Shown: positions 33,321-48,059 of the stretch, one piece after another
Position numbering within the stretch: position 1 is the first letter of the stretch
Layout of the letters: every line of letters starts with the position of its first letter
DNA from: Fonsecaea monophora
Lineage: Eukaryota; Ascomycota; Eurotiomycetes; Chaetothyriales; Herpotrichiellaceae
DNA: 64,000 bases
Direction of reading: 5' to 3'
Assembly (NCBI RefSeq): GCF_001642475.1
Contig: NW_019174059.1
Coordinates: 17,801 to 81,800, forward strand
Program-made: the position numbers and the translations under genes
Notes under the pieces: model-generated
What the model saw: the letters and a program-made list of their open reading frames with translations, nothing else
What the model was told of the DNA's origin: nothing
Database searches by the model: none

Positions 33321-34194
33321 ATTATCCTCCTCCTTAAGCTTCTCGTCCTTAAGAAGTTTCTAGGGATCCTCCTCCCGCGTACCGTAGGCGTCTCGCATAC
33401 TTATATAATTTTTATAGTATCTTAAGAGTCGTATACGGTCCGTAACTATTTAACCTCGTAGTCGCATCCTTTATTTACGCTCCGTAAATGTAGATTAATT
33501 AATTCTTATAGTAGTAGGCCTATCCCTAGGCGGCGTACTTATACCCCTAAGGGTATCCTATAGGTAGGCCTTATACCGTTCGTATCTCCGTACTATTAAA
33601 GGGGTAGCTACATACGTATAGCGTATAAGTCGTACTCGACTATTATTAATATAAGTTTAGTAGACCTTACCGTTATATCGTACTAGTAGCCCTTTATTAT
33701 TATTTTCCTTCGTTTTCGTTTTCTCTTCCTTCTTCCTTCTTATCTATAATAACTATAATAATAACTACTATATAAGTACTTTTCGCCTTCGTTCTATATA
33801 CGAAACGTATATACTAATAATTAATAAAGCTCTCTACTCTCGTACCCTCCTATTAGAGTAAGTTCTAGCGATCCTCGACGGATTCGTATATAAGGAGGCT
33901 ACGGCTAATATTTATATCGTAATCTCTATAATTTAAGCTCTTCTCTTACTCCTCTAATAGTATATACTACGGTAACTATTACGGTCCGCGTACTAACCGC
34001 TATAGTATCTACCGCCGTCGCTACCCCTACTACTTCTATCGCTGATCGCCCCGCTACTCTAGTCGCTACCGATAGTAAGGCTAAGGATCCTAGAGATAAC
34101 CGTCCTCTATAGCGCCTCCGTAAGTTATATAATTTATATATAGTTCGCTATTAACTTATAATGTAGTCCCTAACGATACGCCTTCTACCCCCTC

Positions 34195-34770
34195 TCCCTC
34201 TAAGCGGACTAAGATAACGAAGGCTAAGAGCTCCTACTACTATCGCTACCTACGCCGCCTACGGGCCGTAGACGATACGGCGAGGTAGGAGATCGAGTAT
34301 ATTTTTATAATCGAGACGGGTTATCGTTCTACTAACTACTCTTATTATAGTAAGAGTAAGCGCAGTAGCTACTTAAGCTACGTACCGATAAGTCCTATAC
34401 GGTCTATATACGTTCCGTAGGCTAATAATTTTAGATTCCTCCTTTACTTATCTCGCGTACGAATAGCCTATAGGCCGCTAATCTCGCTTACGCGAGGGGC
34501 GAGGATAGCGCGCCCGCCGTAGTCGTTATCTAGCGCGAGGCTAACGTTATCGACGTCGAGCTACGGCTCGTCGAGACCGACGTAGCTCGTAAGTTAGCGG
34601 GTAGTCTTACTATTAGAGACCGTATACGTTCCGCCCGTAGTTCTAGTACGGGTACTAAGAATATTAGCGGCGGCTAGCTTAAACCTCTTTTAACCTACCT
34701 TATCGACGCCGTACGGGCCGCGGTTAACTCCTACCGGGAGGTAGTACGTACCGTACGCTTCCTATACTCT
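34195..34770 (+). pseudogene. Degenerate antisense ORF inside the family-C element
   Basis: The plus-strand frames between integrase and 3' LTR are more protein-like than expected for noncoding DNA. One segment (about 34205-34400) has several Tyr codons where RIP reversal would give Cys or His pairs and the string RLRAVDDTAR. Another, in a shifted frame from about 34530, reads DVELRLVETDVARKLAGSLT, a possible helix. The function is unknown. The frame has stops and at least one shift, and the call is tentative. Confidence 0.4.
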
Positions 34771-37073
34771 ATTCGCGTACTAATAATTTTAGAATAACTT
34801 AGAGACTTAAGTATAGCTTAACGAGGATTCGGGCTCCGATACGGAGTAAGCTCCCTACGGGTAGTTAGTCGGGTATTAGAGAGACATTACCCTTAAGTCG
34901 CGTACGTTCCGCGTACGCTTCGACTTAAGCTCCCTTAGGGAAATCGGAGTTTCGTACCGTAGTAGATTCGCCTTTAAGCGTTAAAGCGTAAGTTAATTAT
35001 TTATTAGTTCGTATACGTATTTTTTACCTTACTTATACGAGGCGTAAGAGATTCGTATATAAGTCGCTATAGTCTTAATTATTAAGAATAATAATTTATT
35101 CTCTACTCTTATACCTATTTCCGATAAAATTTATCTAGCTTTCTCTATACGTTCCGTAGGTACTTCTTAAGCTCTTAACTATTATAGGCCTCGTTAAATT
35201 CCTTTTATTAGATATAGTACTCTAGTCTTCCTTATCGTTCTCTTATAACGAGAATTTACTCGACTTCCTATTTCTCCTCGTCGTCGATATTAATTAACTT
35301 AGGGGTTTCTCTCCTAGACCGCCTACGATACGTATATAGTAAGGATACGTAGAATATATAATATAATTAACTATACTTATTAAGTAAGTCTAATCTATAG
35401 ATATTTCTTCTAATACATTCTAAGACTATAAAGAGTTTAATATTCTAATCCGTAAGCTTTCTACTTACGCGTAGTATATAAATATTCTTTAAGAAGACTA
35501 TAACTTTATTCTTAATATTAAAGAATATCTCCGTTCGTTTCTTATTATAATACTTAATTATTTTTATTATTTATCGCTTAATTATATTATACGCCTCGCT
35601 AGCTTATAGTAAGAAGTCCGTAAGTTAGTTAATCTAGTCTCGCGCGAGCTTATTTTAAGATATTACTTCCTATATATTAAGATATATATCTAGCTTAAAC
35701 GTTAGTACTTAAGAGAACGGAGTCTTACTAGTAGTTACATTATAAGCCGCGTTTATCGCGTACTCTACGCTTATAAGTAGCGTAGCCTAATTAATTAACT
35801 TATAGTTTATATAGTAACGTAGGTATACTTCTAGTATCTAGTTTATATACTCCGTCTAATCGTTAGTCTACGGATAGAAGGTAATAAAGAATAGGCGGCG
35901 AGTTATAAGGTAGTTATATAGGGTTCTAAACTACGTTAACGTAAATAGAGACCCTCTATCGCTAACTATTAACTTAAGCGCGCTATACTTCGCTACTATC
36001 TTTTCTAGAACTATTTAGTCTAGATCTTAAGCGTTAATAGTACTTATATAAGGTATAAAGATTACTATTTTTAAGTATTTATTAACGATAACTAGTATTA
36101 AATTATAGGCGATCTCGTTACGTAACGAAGGCGGTAAGTCTATAATAAAGTCTATTAAAATATCTTATTAAGGACCCTTAGGTATAGGTAATGATTAGAG
36201 CTTCCCGTACGGCTTCTACCTTAATACTTTTATTCGTTAATATACGTTATATATCTTAATATACTCTTATATATCGCGATGTATATATAACTATTAGTAG
36301 TATCGTATAAGGCTCGCTACCGTCCGGTACTCGCTAAAATACCCGCTCTACTACGGATTATCGTAGTTAATCTAGAGGATTTCTCTTTAAGTTATAGGAT
36401 CGTACGGTATATATACGTAGCCCCCGCGACGCGCTAACTTATCCTTATTAATACTTTAAGTACTAGAGAACTCGCCCTTCTTAATATATCTATTTAACTT
36501 TCGTTTCTACGGAGCGTCTTAATATTATTTATTAAGTAATTATAGTTCTTTTATACGGTCCGTAAGCGCTTTCTTACGCGTCCGTAGATTAACTATCTCT
36601 TACTCGCTTAAGTTTACCCTTTCCTCTACCTCGAGAGTAAGTAATATTATAATATTATATATACTCTCCTTAGGACTTAATTATCTTTAAGCCTCCGCTT
36701 AAGTAAGAATACTAACGATAACTTTACCGCCGCGTCTTATACGACTCTTAGACGTATCCTTTACGAGGGGTATACGTAGTTATAGTAGCTCCGCGAGAGC
36801 GTTAACTACGGGTTATTCTTCTTCTATTATATAATTAAGACGGCGGGAGAGTCTATCCGCGAAGTTATCCTTTCCGCGCCTTTATTAAATTAAGAAGTCG
36901 TATACCGTTAGGACCTCTACTTAACGTATTTACCGTCGATTTAGGACCTTAATAATTATAAAGTATTAAAGCGCCTTATAATTAATAAGGACTATCGTAC
37001 TTTTCGTAGGCGATTTAAGGTAATATCTCTATATCTTAAATACGTATATAATTAATAGTATTTTCGCGTCCTC

Positions 37074-37417
37074 TATGAGGGTTTGGAAAGAGTTCTGCAA
37101 CTAGCTAGCTAACCTAGTAATAAGGAGGATAAATCTGAGGAGAGAGAAGGAGGAATAATATCCCCTCCTTCTCTCCTTATATCGTACGCTCTTCCGTAAG
37201 GGATACTTAATGTCTTCCCCTTTCTCCCTTATCCTTCCTCTTTCGTACACGCCTTACGTTTCCCTTACCTTTATCTCTCTTCCTTACCTTCCCTTACGTA
37301 TGGTGTCTCAGTTTACTAGGATTTAGTATCCCTTATGCCTCGTCTAATCAGGAGGTGGCGTTAGTCTTAGCGCTAGTTCGTCAGAACCGAGCCTCCTTCT
37401 GGGTTTAACCCATCATA
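37074..37417 (-). repeat. 3' LTR of A' (deleted version)
   Basis: 344 bp, lacking about 70 bp around the CAGGAGG repeats present in the other family-A LTRs (414, 414 and 412 bp). Confidence 0.85.
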
Positions 37418-37420
37418 ATA

Positions 37421-40400
37421 CCCCCCCCTTCTCCTTCGGCACTAGCCTGGAGGGCCTCGTATGCATCTAACGTAGCGGAGTCTTATAGTGTATCGGCTAG
37501 TTCTTATGTTAGCTCGGCGTACCTAGTCTATTTCACTAGGTATTACTACCGAGAACCTCTCCCTCTTCGTACGACCCTATCCTTTAGGATCGCTTCTACT
37601 TCGTATTCTTCGTCGTTTCTAACTATTACGGGCGTAGGCTGACTATCGTCCGCTCTTTACGAGTTAAGAGGGTCTATTAATGCCGTACGGAGGAGGTCTA
37701 AGTAGAAGACATTATAAATACCCGATGGGGTATTTAGACGGTAGCTGTAAGAACCTATTACCTCTGTAACGGTATACTTCGCGTTTTTCTAGTCTAGTTT
37801 CTTACTCGTACGCGTCGTCCGAACGTTCCTTAAGTTCAGCTATACCTTATCGTCGACTCGGAACTACGGCGCTTACTGTCGTGATCGGTTCGTTCTCTCT
37901 TCTTATTCTTATTACGCGATAGCCATTAAAGATTACGCCTAGTTCCTCGCTTCTCGGAGTCGTTATACGATAAGGTCTGCGTATTATATAGGCCCTCGAG
38001 GAGTCTCCGTCGTACGGAGGGGCTCCTATAGCTGAAGCGGTTCGACGTAGTATCCGTATAGGAGGAAGAAGGGGCTTACTTCTATCGAGTATACGTCGCG
38101 ATTATTAATAGCTAGTTCTACTATAGGTAGGAGTTCCGCCTAATCGTCCTATTTTCCATTTACGAACGTACGAAGGTACGTTTTAACCGTTTAATTCATT
38201 CGCTTAGTAGAGCCGTCTATCTCCGGGTGGTAGGCCGTCGATAGTCGTTATACGATATTTAGGAGTTGATAGACCCTCTTCTATAGTGCACTCACGAACT
38301 AAGGGCTACGATCTAAGATAATAGCTGATAGTAGTCCGTATTGACGATAGAATGTCCGTAGAAAGATCCTCGCCACGTCCCTTAAGTCGATCGTACGTAA
38401 TGGTTCCAGTAAGACTCCTTTTCCTAGTCGGTCTATAATAATCATGAGGTTCGTACAGCTCTAGCTCTCTAGGAGTTCTATAATGAAATTAACTAATACC
38501 TCTCTCTATAGTCGCTCGGGGATCAGGAGAGGCTTAAGGAATTCCTACTTTCGTTCCTTCTAGGCCTTTATTCGTCCGTATACATCGTAGTTCCGTACGA
38601 ACCTTCGAATGTCTTATAGTATATTTAGCTAGAAGAACTATCTTACTATTATTACTACCGTACCTTCCCGGCTAGGATAGCCTATAATTATTAAGTCGTA
38701 GACCTATTAGATGATCGCCGTACGGAGAGCCTCTAATTTAGGCACCCAGCGCCGACCTCGGAATAGTAGCTGCCCTTCCTCATTAAGGGAGCATTCTAAG
38801 ATCGATACCTTTAGGCCTAGGCCGGAGGGGAACGTACGGGCTCCTCTTCGTATAGACTTAGTAGCCTCCTAGTAGGTCTCGTCGTCCCGTTAAGCTATTC
38901 TCTATTATTCCTCGATCGATAGTTCTTCCGTTAATGTAACATTTACCTATAGCGCCTAAGATCTCCGCCCGTCTAGTATCTTAGGTATAATAAGGCGGGT
39001 CGTACGATATTAAAGTCTCTCGTCCTCTTAGTCCCGAGGTATATCCTACTCTCTTTAAGAGAGGGTATCTACTTAAATATTCTACTTCCCGGGGACGTAC
39101 GTAATTATAAAGTTATACCTCGATAGGATAAGGGACTAACGTATTTATCTCTTAATTAGTTTTCGTACGGTCATGAAGTATTTAAGGTTCTTATAGTTAG
39201 ACCGGATCTCGAATTTCTCGACGCTTTATAGTTCGGCGTCCCATTCCTCTAGGTATCGTATAATAGCGAGCATTTCCTTATCGTAAATCTCGTAGTTACA
39301 TTCAGCTAGGTAGTTCTTCTTTAAGAAGAACGCGCAGGGGCGTACGACTCCTTCGTCGTTAACTTAAAAGAGCGTTCCTCCGATATACTATTTCGACGCG
39401 TCGACTTCTAGGATAGTTTCTCTCTTATAGTTAAAAAGGATTAAGATCGGGGCCGTCGTAAACATCTTCTTTAGCCGTACGAAGACTTAGTCTACCTCCG
39501 CTGACCATTAGAACGTTATATCCTTTCGTACAAGAGTTATAATAGAGCGTACGATCTCGGAGAAGTCTCGTATGAACTTCCTATAGAAGTTCGTAAACTC
39601 GATAAAGCTCTATACTCCTTTCACTATTTTAGGGGCTTCCTAGTTAAGGATCGCCTTTACCTTCTCTAGATCTATTCGTACGCCTTTCTTTACTTTAATA
39701 ATGAATCTAAGGTATTTCGTCGATTTAACCTCGAATTCGCATTTATCGATATTAATTCTCAGTCCCGCTTCGCGTAATCGCTGTAGGACCTTTCGTACGT
39801 ACTCTCGATACTACGTAAGCGATCTATATAAGTAGATTAAGATATCGTCGATGTAGGCCGAGTAGAAGACGTCGAGGTAATCGCGTAGTACCTAATTAAT
39901 GTACTTCTAGAACGTACTAGGGGCATTCGCTAATCTAAAGGGTATAACGAGCTATTCGTATAGTCCGTATCGCGTACGGAATGCCGTTTTCCATTCGTCT
40001 CCCTTCGCGATGCGAATCTAGTAGAACGCCGCGATAACATTAAGCTTCGTATACTACTTTACCCGTCCGATATTCCGTAGCGTCTCGTATATTAGCGGTA
40101 GAGGGTAACGATCCTTCCTCGTAATCTTATTTAGGCCGCGGTAGTCTACGTAAAACCGTAGGCCTCCTTCTAGTTTCCGTACGAAGAGGACTAACGCTAC
40201 CGCGGGTGAGTTACTTACTCGAATGAATCCTTTATCGAGTAACTTTATAAGCGTTTTTCGTAGTACGAGTAGCTCTTCCCTTAATATACTATATAACGGG
40301 CCCTAAGGTACTTTAGGAGCCTCTCCGTTATCCCGTACGAGGTCGATCGTATAGTCTACCCCCTTTCCTCGAAGTAGCGGAAGTTTATCCGCTATAGTCC

Positions 40401-41450
40401 TATTAAAAACGTCGAGGAAGGGATATAAGTGTTCCGGTAGTTTCGTACGGGGGTTAGTTATCTTCTTAACTACTAGGGCTTTATCGATGTCAGCTATACT
40501 AGCGGCGAGTACTTATATACTCTTCTACTTCCGTTATCGTTACGTAAGTAAGGAGAAAGCCGCCGCGCTTACTAGGCTATAGTTAGCCTTCCGGGGGGTC
40601 GCCTTATATTCGTTCTATATACGTAATCTCTATAGTTCTAGATATAAGTAGGACTCCTTCGGGTAAAGTCGTACGTCGTTCCGTTTCATCTAAGGAATCC
40701 CGAGTATAATATCGTACGAGGTAAGGCTCGGGACGATATATAGGAAGGCGGTTTCCTTATATCCGTTAATATCGATCTCTAGTTTAGCTACTTCGGAGAT
40801 CGATGAGTTTATCGATTCATTAAATCCTATAATAGGTCGAGGGGAAATCTATATACGCTAGAGGTTCTATAGGGAGGTAAAGCGAGAGTTAATAAGGCCG
40901 TACGATAAGTAACTAGTATCCGTAAGTATATTTATAGAATACTCTCTATTTACTATTAAAGGCACTAAGAAAGGTAGCTTATCCATCGAACTTCGGAACC
41001 CTCGCTAGGCTTCCTAGATCTCCGTACGCTCCTAATAGCGGTTCTTACTAGGAGCTACTCGTTTTTTAGATCCTCTTCCCCTTCTTCCGCTGTAATAGCC
41101 GTAGCTACTATTCGTCCGGCTCGAGGACGTATCGCTAGGAGGAGGGAGTATTATCGTACGAAGTGTTCTCCTAATCCGCATTAAAGATAGCGTCCCGCTT
41201 CCTTTCGCTTATCTAATATCTCCTTTAAGACTTATTAAGTACGCTATATACGTACGATAGCGGCGGTAGTAGCGTCCGATAGTTCCTATTCCATTATATC
41301 CTCCGCCGGGGCTACCTCGACCGATACCGACGAGTTCCTCGTCGTACGGGGCTTATCCCGTCCCTTCTTACGCTGAAGGTTCTCTAGGTTAGTACTGACG
41401 GTATGAAGTAATGTATAGTACTCCTTATAGAACCTTAGGATAGGGGTTAC
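37421..41450 (-). pseudogene. pol region of A' (chromodomain to gag 3' part)
   Basis: It is collinear with A1 in reverse and has many stops. The RT box lies near 39836-39860, the integrase near 38270-38480 and the chromodomain near 37500-37560. Confidence 0.82.
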
Positions 41451-41455
41451 TATAA

Positions 41456-41878
41456 TGTTACGAACCGACCTTTACACGACCACCTAGGAACGCGGGGTAG
41501 GGAAGGTCAAGCGAGATATAGGGTAGCCTCGTTAGTAAGGCTAACCTAAGATACGTAATGACTAAAAAGGGAAATATATTATTATAGATAAAACACTATT
41601 ATACGCTAAGGAGATGTAATAGCTATAATACTATAATGCCTAGACTTACCTAGATAGGAAACCTACTTAGGGTATATAGCTAGCTAGGTCCGCTTCTTTA
41701 GGAAGCGTAGTTAACCTCGTTTATAAATAATCGAGTTCCTCTCGATTAAAGTACTTTACGTATAGTACCGTACACTATACTCTTAGTTTCGTCTCTACTA
41801 CATCGCCTACTACTATATTACTAAGTAAACTACCTCGAGTTTACTAAGGATACCTTACGTATAAAGTACCTCGTAATA
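41456..41878 (+). repeat. 5' LTR of element B
   Basis: 423 bp. It still has TGTTACG at its start and retains several CpA sites lost in the 3' copy. Confidence 0.93.
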
Positions 41879-41919
41879 TTTTAACTATCTTCTTAGATAG
41901 TTAATGATATCGATAACGA

Positions 41920-44900
41920 TGTCTAGTAGTTCTAACCTTAAGTTACCTAAATTAAGGCTCACCTAATAGCCTAACCCGTTAACTACTAGTATTAATACAG
42001 TATCGGTTAGTATCATAAAAGTAGTAAAGATAAAAGACGACCTTAAAGTCGAATACTTCTATAGAGAACGAAATAAACTAGGTATGTACTTAATCTAACT
42101 TAAGGCTATATTTACCTTATAGCGCACTAAGTATAGTACCGCCGCGGAAAAAGTACTATTCGTAGGACTTTAACTTCGTAGATCCGCTTTCGAATAATTT
42201 AAACCTTTAATGAACGACTACTTAGGTATAGCCCTAAGGTAGCGTAATGAGGAAACTAACTTAATTTTCGGAAATTTCGCTGTATATAAGGAACGTATTA
42301 AATAGATCTTCGGAATACTAGGAGAAGAATAGTCAGTAGCCTAACGGATCCATTAACTTAAATAAACTAGATTAGCTATTAAATACTTCGCTATATTCTA
42401 ACGATACGCTTTAAAGCTAGATTAGGAAGATAAAGCTTTCGCCTTAGTCTACTACTAAGGACTAAAGGATTCGGTTAAAGATAGGATGAGAGTCGATCGT
42501 CTTAACGAGTATAAACTACTTATTAAGGCTTCTATCGAGATCGATAACTAACTCTATAAGAGATAGATAGAAAGAAGAGGTGCTTATAGAGGGGGAATAA
42601 CTTATAGAAGCCGCTAATAATATAGGGACCCGATAGACCTAGACATAGCCTAACGAGGAAGTTTAACTTTATAGAAGGCTAATACTAAGAAGAAGGGAAA
42701 CTAAGGGCTATCTAAGTCGGAACGAGAGAAACGTAAGAAGAACGACCTATACTATAAATGCGGGAAATCCGGATACCGTACGAGAAACTATAAGAACGGT
42801 CTAACGCTACATATGATGGACGACGGTATAGCCGGTTATAAAGAAATAAAGGCCGATACTTCATAGAGGACCTAGATAGTAGCCTACGACTAAGGTAAAG
42901 GAGTATAGAAGGACTACCTAGGTATAGTATCTCTAGGGGAGATAGGTAGATTAGGAACTAAACCTAAGGAAGAAGCTACCTTAGAAGAATGAGAAAAGAA
43001 CGAATAATACTCAGTACTATTCTAGATAGTCTATTATAAGGACGACTATCCTACCTACTACTCCGATAAGGAAGGTAGTAGATGGTTCCCGAAAAAGTTA
43101 CGAAGGGGGCGATAAAGTAGAAAGATGGGACTAAAGCGCTAGGAAGCTTTCATCATTAAAGAGATCGAGACGAATAATAACGAGTTCTAGATGATACGTA
43201 TACTAGGACTAAACGAGTAAACTATGTTTATCGTAATTAAACATAACGAAAAATAGATAGTACTTAGCACCCTATACTAGAAACTACTTAACTACTAGTA
43301 CGAAGATAACTATAGGACGGAAATCGCATATAAATACCTAGTTATAGACCTCGAATAACCGGTAAGGGTACCGATAATAGTCTAGTACGAAATTTACTAA
43401 ACCGCGGGATATACCGTTCTAGGGATATATACGCACGCGGGTAAAGGAGATAAAGCATTTACGGTACCGATTATACTACTATTATAATAAAGCCTTAATA
43501 TAATGACATCGGAGATTAAGGAGAAGCCGAGGGAAAGATACGCCTCCTTAGTATATATTTATTAAGGTTATAAGGAATGTAAGAGGATCGCGTATATTAG
43601 AGCCGCGAGTATAAGGATAGGGAATTAGGCCGAGGCTGAAGATTCTACGATAGGGTGCCGATCGAACTATAGTTTATATAATAACTACCGAGACGGAAGG
43701 TTTAATATTAAAGAACCTAAGGAGAGACTAACTATATACGACGACGTCTATTACCGATAATATATTACGATGAATACCGACGACGTAGAAGTTATCATTA
43801 CTATAAACTACTAAATAATAGGAGAATACGAAGAAGGATGTATATATAACGGGGAATATAACTACGTTATATATAGCCCCTTCGGATTACCTTAAACGAC
43901 GATTAGAAAAATTAACCTAACGTAGTATTAGGATCGAGAATGTCTAGAAAAAGAAAATACTTACGTACATTAACTAACTTAACCGGACACTATTAGGATC
44001 CGACTTACGGAAGGGAGGATAAAGAAAATCGCTAAAGCTCGGGTATAATAAGAAGTATTATAGAGAGAAAGAGGAGTAATCGAGGAACTAGTCCCGACGA
44101 AAGTCGGACCTCTACGTAGAATTAGGGTCATTAACGAGAGGGAAGACCTATATTACTATTATAGAAGACTCTACTACTACGATAAGGAGTATAAAGAAAA
44201 AGAGAACCTATACCTATACTATTATAATATAGACCCGAGATATCTAGGTATACTAATACTAAGGGAAGTATACGCTATACTACTATACGAAGGGAAAGTA
44301 ATCTACGAAGAGTAAGAATGCCCTTAAAGAAACGAGATATACTTACATTACTAATAGAAAGAAATCTACATAATGTTTATTAATAGCGACGAAGGGGAGG
44401 GTTACCCGAATTAGTAATATATCGTCGAAGATATTATAGATAATAGAATTAACGAAGACTTCATCATAAAAGAATTTATATACTTAGACCCGGATAATTA
44501 TTTAACGAAAGAAGAACATTAGTACGTCTATAACGTAGACCCGGACTTTAATATTATCCTAATAGTAGAGGTAGATATTTTTAATACTATAGAAGAATGC
44601 CGATAAGAGATATATTAATGGATTTACGAGAGATATATATATTAGCTAAAAAACTTATAAGTAACGACCTAAAGAGGCGAGGAAGTTATAATAATAATTA
44701 AAAGATTAGAAAGCCTCTAGAATTAAGAGAGATAACTACACTAGGGAACGACTACGTAGCCCTTACGGTAACTCTTACGGGAATCTAGGTATAGATTATA
44801 ATCGATTTAGGAGCTAATTAAAGTTACGCGAGTACGGGTATAGTAGAAAGAGTAAGAAACTATAAGGTAAGAAAACTACTTCTATACTTATTAAGAATAG

Positions 44901-47900
44901 TAGATAAACGGCTATTATAATGGATTATAATAGAATTAAAAGAAATCCTATTAACGATCGAGTAATACTAAGAGAGAATTACTTTAGACATTACATCGAT
45001 TCTAAGGTACGACGTAATTTTAGGAATGAACTAACTTTAAAAGAATAACCTAATAATTAACTAGAGGACGAAGATAATTACATTCGCGGAAAGTAGTACC
45101 GTAAAAAGGGGGGACCGATCATCCTTAAAGGCTCTAGAAAGAACTATCCTAGTACGACCGATAGAGAGAATACTAGTTAGTACTATTATAGAAGAGCTCC
45201 TAGCGGAATATAAAGACTTCGAGATCCTTACGAAAGAAAGATAAGGCGAGGTAGCCTTACCGAAACATTAACTATAGGACTATAAAATCCTATTCGAGGA
45301 AGGAAAAATATTAATATACTATAGAGGACTAATCCTAATGTCTAAAAAGGAAGAAGACTTTCTTAAAGACTATATCGAGAAGTATCTAGCGAAGAAGTTT
45401 ATATAACCGTCGGAATCGCCGATATTATACGGAGTTATCTTCGCGAATAAGAAGGACGGAGGATTACGACCTTATATAGATTATAAGAAACTTAATGTAA
45501 TCACTAAAAAGAACCGCTATCTAATACTTAGGATCGACGAACTATAGGATTAACTACTAGAAGTAAAATGGTTTATAGTAATCGATGTTAGAGACGCCTA
45601 CTACCGTATACGAATAAAGGAAGGGGAAGAGTAGAAAATAGCGTTTAAAACTAGATAGAGGTTATTTAAGTATTAGGTAATGCCCTTTAGACTAACTAAC
45701 GCCCCTACTATATTCTAGGTACTTATTAATAATACGTTAAGGGAATACCTAGACGAGTTTATCGTTACGTATCTCGATAACATCCTTATCTTTTCTAAAA
45801 CGAAAGAAGAATACGTATAATACGTACGGAAGGTATTATAAGTACTAAAGGAAAAGGATTTACTTATTAAGTTAAGTAAATGCTAATTCTATATCTATAC
45901 GATAGCATTCCTAGGCTATATTATATCGATAGAAGAACTTACGCTAAATCTAGATAAGGTAAAAGCTATCTAAGAATAGCCTACGCCGAAGACCGTTAAG
46001 GAAGTATAGATATTTCTAGGACTTATTAATTACTATAGAAGGTTTATCGAAGGATTTTTAAAAATTACGATATCTCTAACTAATTTAATAAGGAAAGAAT
46101 AAGAATTCTAATAGAACGAGAAGTACGAGACAGCCTTTAACGAGCTAAAGGGACGGATAACCTCTACTCCTATACTTATACTCTTTAACCCGGAAAAGGA
46201 AGCGATACTAGAGATAGACGCATCTAATAAAGCTATAGGGGCCTACCTTACGTAGAAGGACGACTAAGGCCGATTACGACCTATAGCTTACTACTCGAGA
46301 CGCATAACCTAACTAGAGTCGAACTACGATATTTATAATAAGAAGTTATTAGTAATCGTCGAAGCATTACGATAGTAGAGAGTTTACTTAAAAGGAGGTA
46401 AATATCTAGTTTAAATATATACGGATTATAAGAACCTTATATACTAGACTATAACTAAGGAACTAAATAGACGATAAGTTCGCTAAGTAGAGACGCTTAC
46501 GCGATACGATTTTAGGATATACTATATTAAGGGAATAGAAAACGGTCGAGCTAACGCTCTAAGCTAACGACTAGACTATATAGGAATAGTATAACCGAAA
46601 CTAGATACCCTACTTAGGAGTAACGGAGACTTACTATAGTACGGAGGATACGTAACGCTCGTAGTTATAGATATCGAGCTTATAAAGGAATAAAAATAAG
46701 AAGTATTAAGAGAAAGATATAATAGTTAAATTATAGGATACCCTAGAATCGTAAAAATAATTAAACTAATTACGCGAGACTTTAATTAAAAAGGCCTTCG
46801 AAAAGATGTCGAAGAATACGTAGACTAATACGATACCTATAAAAAGGTAAAGAAAGATAGGTATAAGCTATACGGGCTCCTAATAACGCCGTAGATACTA
46901 AATAGACTATAGAGCTTAATTTTAGTCGACTTTATTATAAAGCTACCGATATTCCGAGAGCCTCTTATAGGTAAGGAATACGATAGCATTATAGTAGTAG
47001 TCGATAAGCTAACGAAATACGCCTATATAATACTATTTACGGAGAAAGCTACGGTAAAAGATCTCGTATATATATTTATACGAACGGTCTTTATCGAATA
47101 CGGAATACTAGAAGAAGTTATCTTAGATAGAGATAAACTATTTACATTATAGTTTTAGTAATCGTTAAACGACTAGCTAGGGATAAAGCTAAAACTTTTA
47201 ATAGTATATTACTTATAGACGGATAAATAAACGGAAAGAATAAATTAGATAGTAGAATAATACTTACGGTACTACGTTAATTATAAATAGAATAATTAAG
47301 TATAGCTATTATTAATAGTATAAATAGCTTTTAATAATAGTAAAGCCGTTATAAGGATCTTATTATATTTCGTAAATTACGGATACTATCTAGATATATT
47401 TAGAAAACTAGAAGAAAAGAAAAAGATATTAGAAAAAGTAAGAATATAACTAGAATAGATGAAATAATTATACGAGATGATGTAGAAGGAGTTATAGAAA
47501 ATCGTAGAAAAAATAACATTAAGAGAAAATAAGAAAAGATCTAAGGGACTAGACCTTAAAGAAGGAGGGATAGTCTATATACGACGGAAAAACATTAAAA
47601 TAAAAAGACTAAGCGATAAACTAGATTATATTAAGATCGGACTATATCGCATTAAACGAAAACTAGAACTAGTAACTTTTAAACTAGACCTACCGAAAAC
47701 GTTAGGAATACACTCTACTTTCTATAAATCTCTATTAGAACTATATAATAATCTAAACGCTAAACTAGAACCCGTAGATATCGACTAAGAAACCGGCGAA
47801 CTACTATACGAGATAGAAGAACTCGTAGACTTCTATCCCGCCGATTAATCTACCGGAGGATAAGATATATATCTAGTTAAATAGTTAAGATACGGAAGTA

Positions 47901-47965
47901 AAGAGAATACCTAGGAAGATAGCGAAGATATACCTCTTAAATTAAAGAAAAAATACTACTAGAGA
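41920..47965 (+). pseudogene. gag-pol of B with chromodomain, many stops
   Basis: A degenerate CCHC knuckle (YKCGKSGYRTRNYK) lies near 42756-42797. The protease site DLGAN is near 44804, the RT box YLDNILIF at 45770-45793, and RNase H IDASNKAIG near 46216. Integrase blocks are near 46917-47040 (VVVDKLTKYAYI) and 47115 (VILDRDKL). A C-terminal chromodomain (DIYLVK then LRYGSKENTWED) is near 47865-47925. The order is that of a chromovirus. Stops arise at Gln and Trp positions. Confidence 0.88.
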
Positions 47966-48059
47966 ACCCGAAAAAAGAACGTTACTACTATTAGATTATA
48001 AACTCTCCCGAGCGTTAGTAAAACTAGTATTATTAAGGTTTAATACTATACTCTAGTCT

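Larger units (their letters stand above)
33132..37073 (-). mobile_element. Truncated Ty3/Gypsy element, family C
   Basis: The 189-bp 3' LTR is at 33132-33320 and the body reads on the minus strand. Integrase (VSDRGSLFT) is at about 35941-35965, its QTDGQTER region near 35830-35870, and the end of RNase H near 36830-37060. Everything 5' of RNase H is missing at the junction with element A'. The interval 33321-35300 is unusually long for the space between integrase and LTR and holds a plus-strand frame. Confidence 0.82.
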
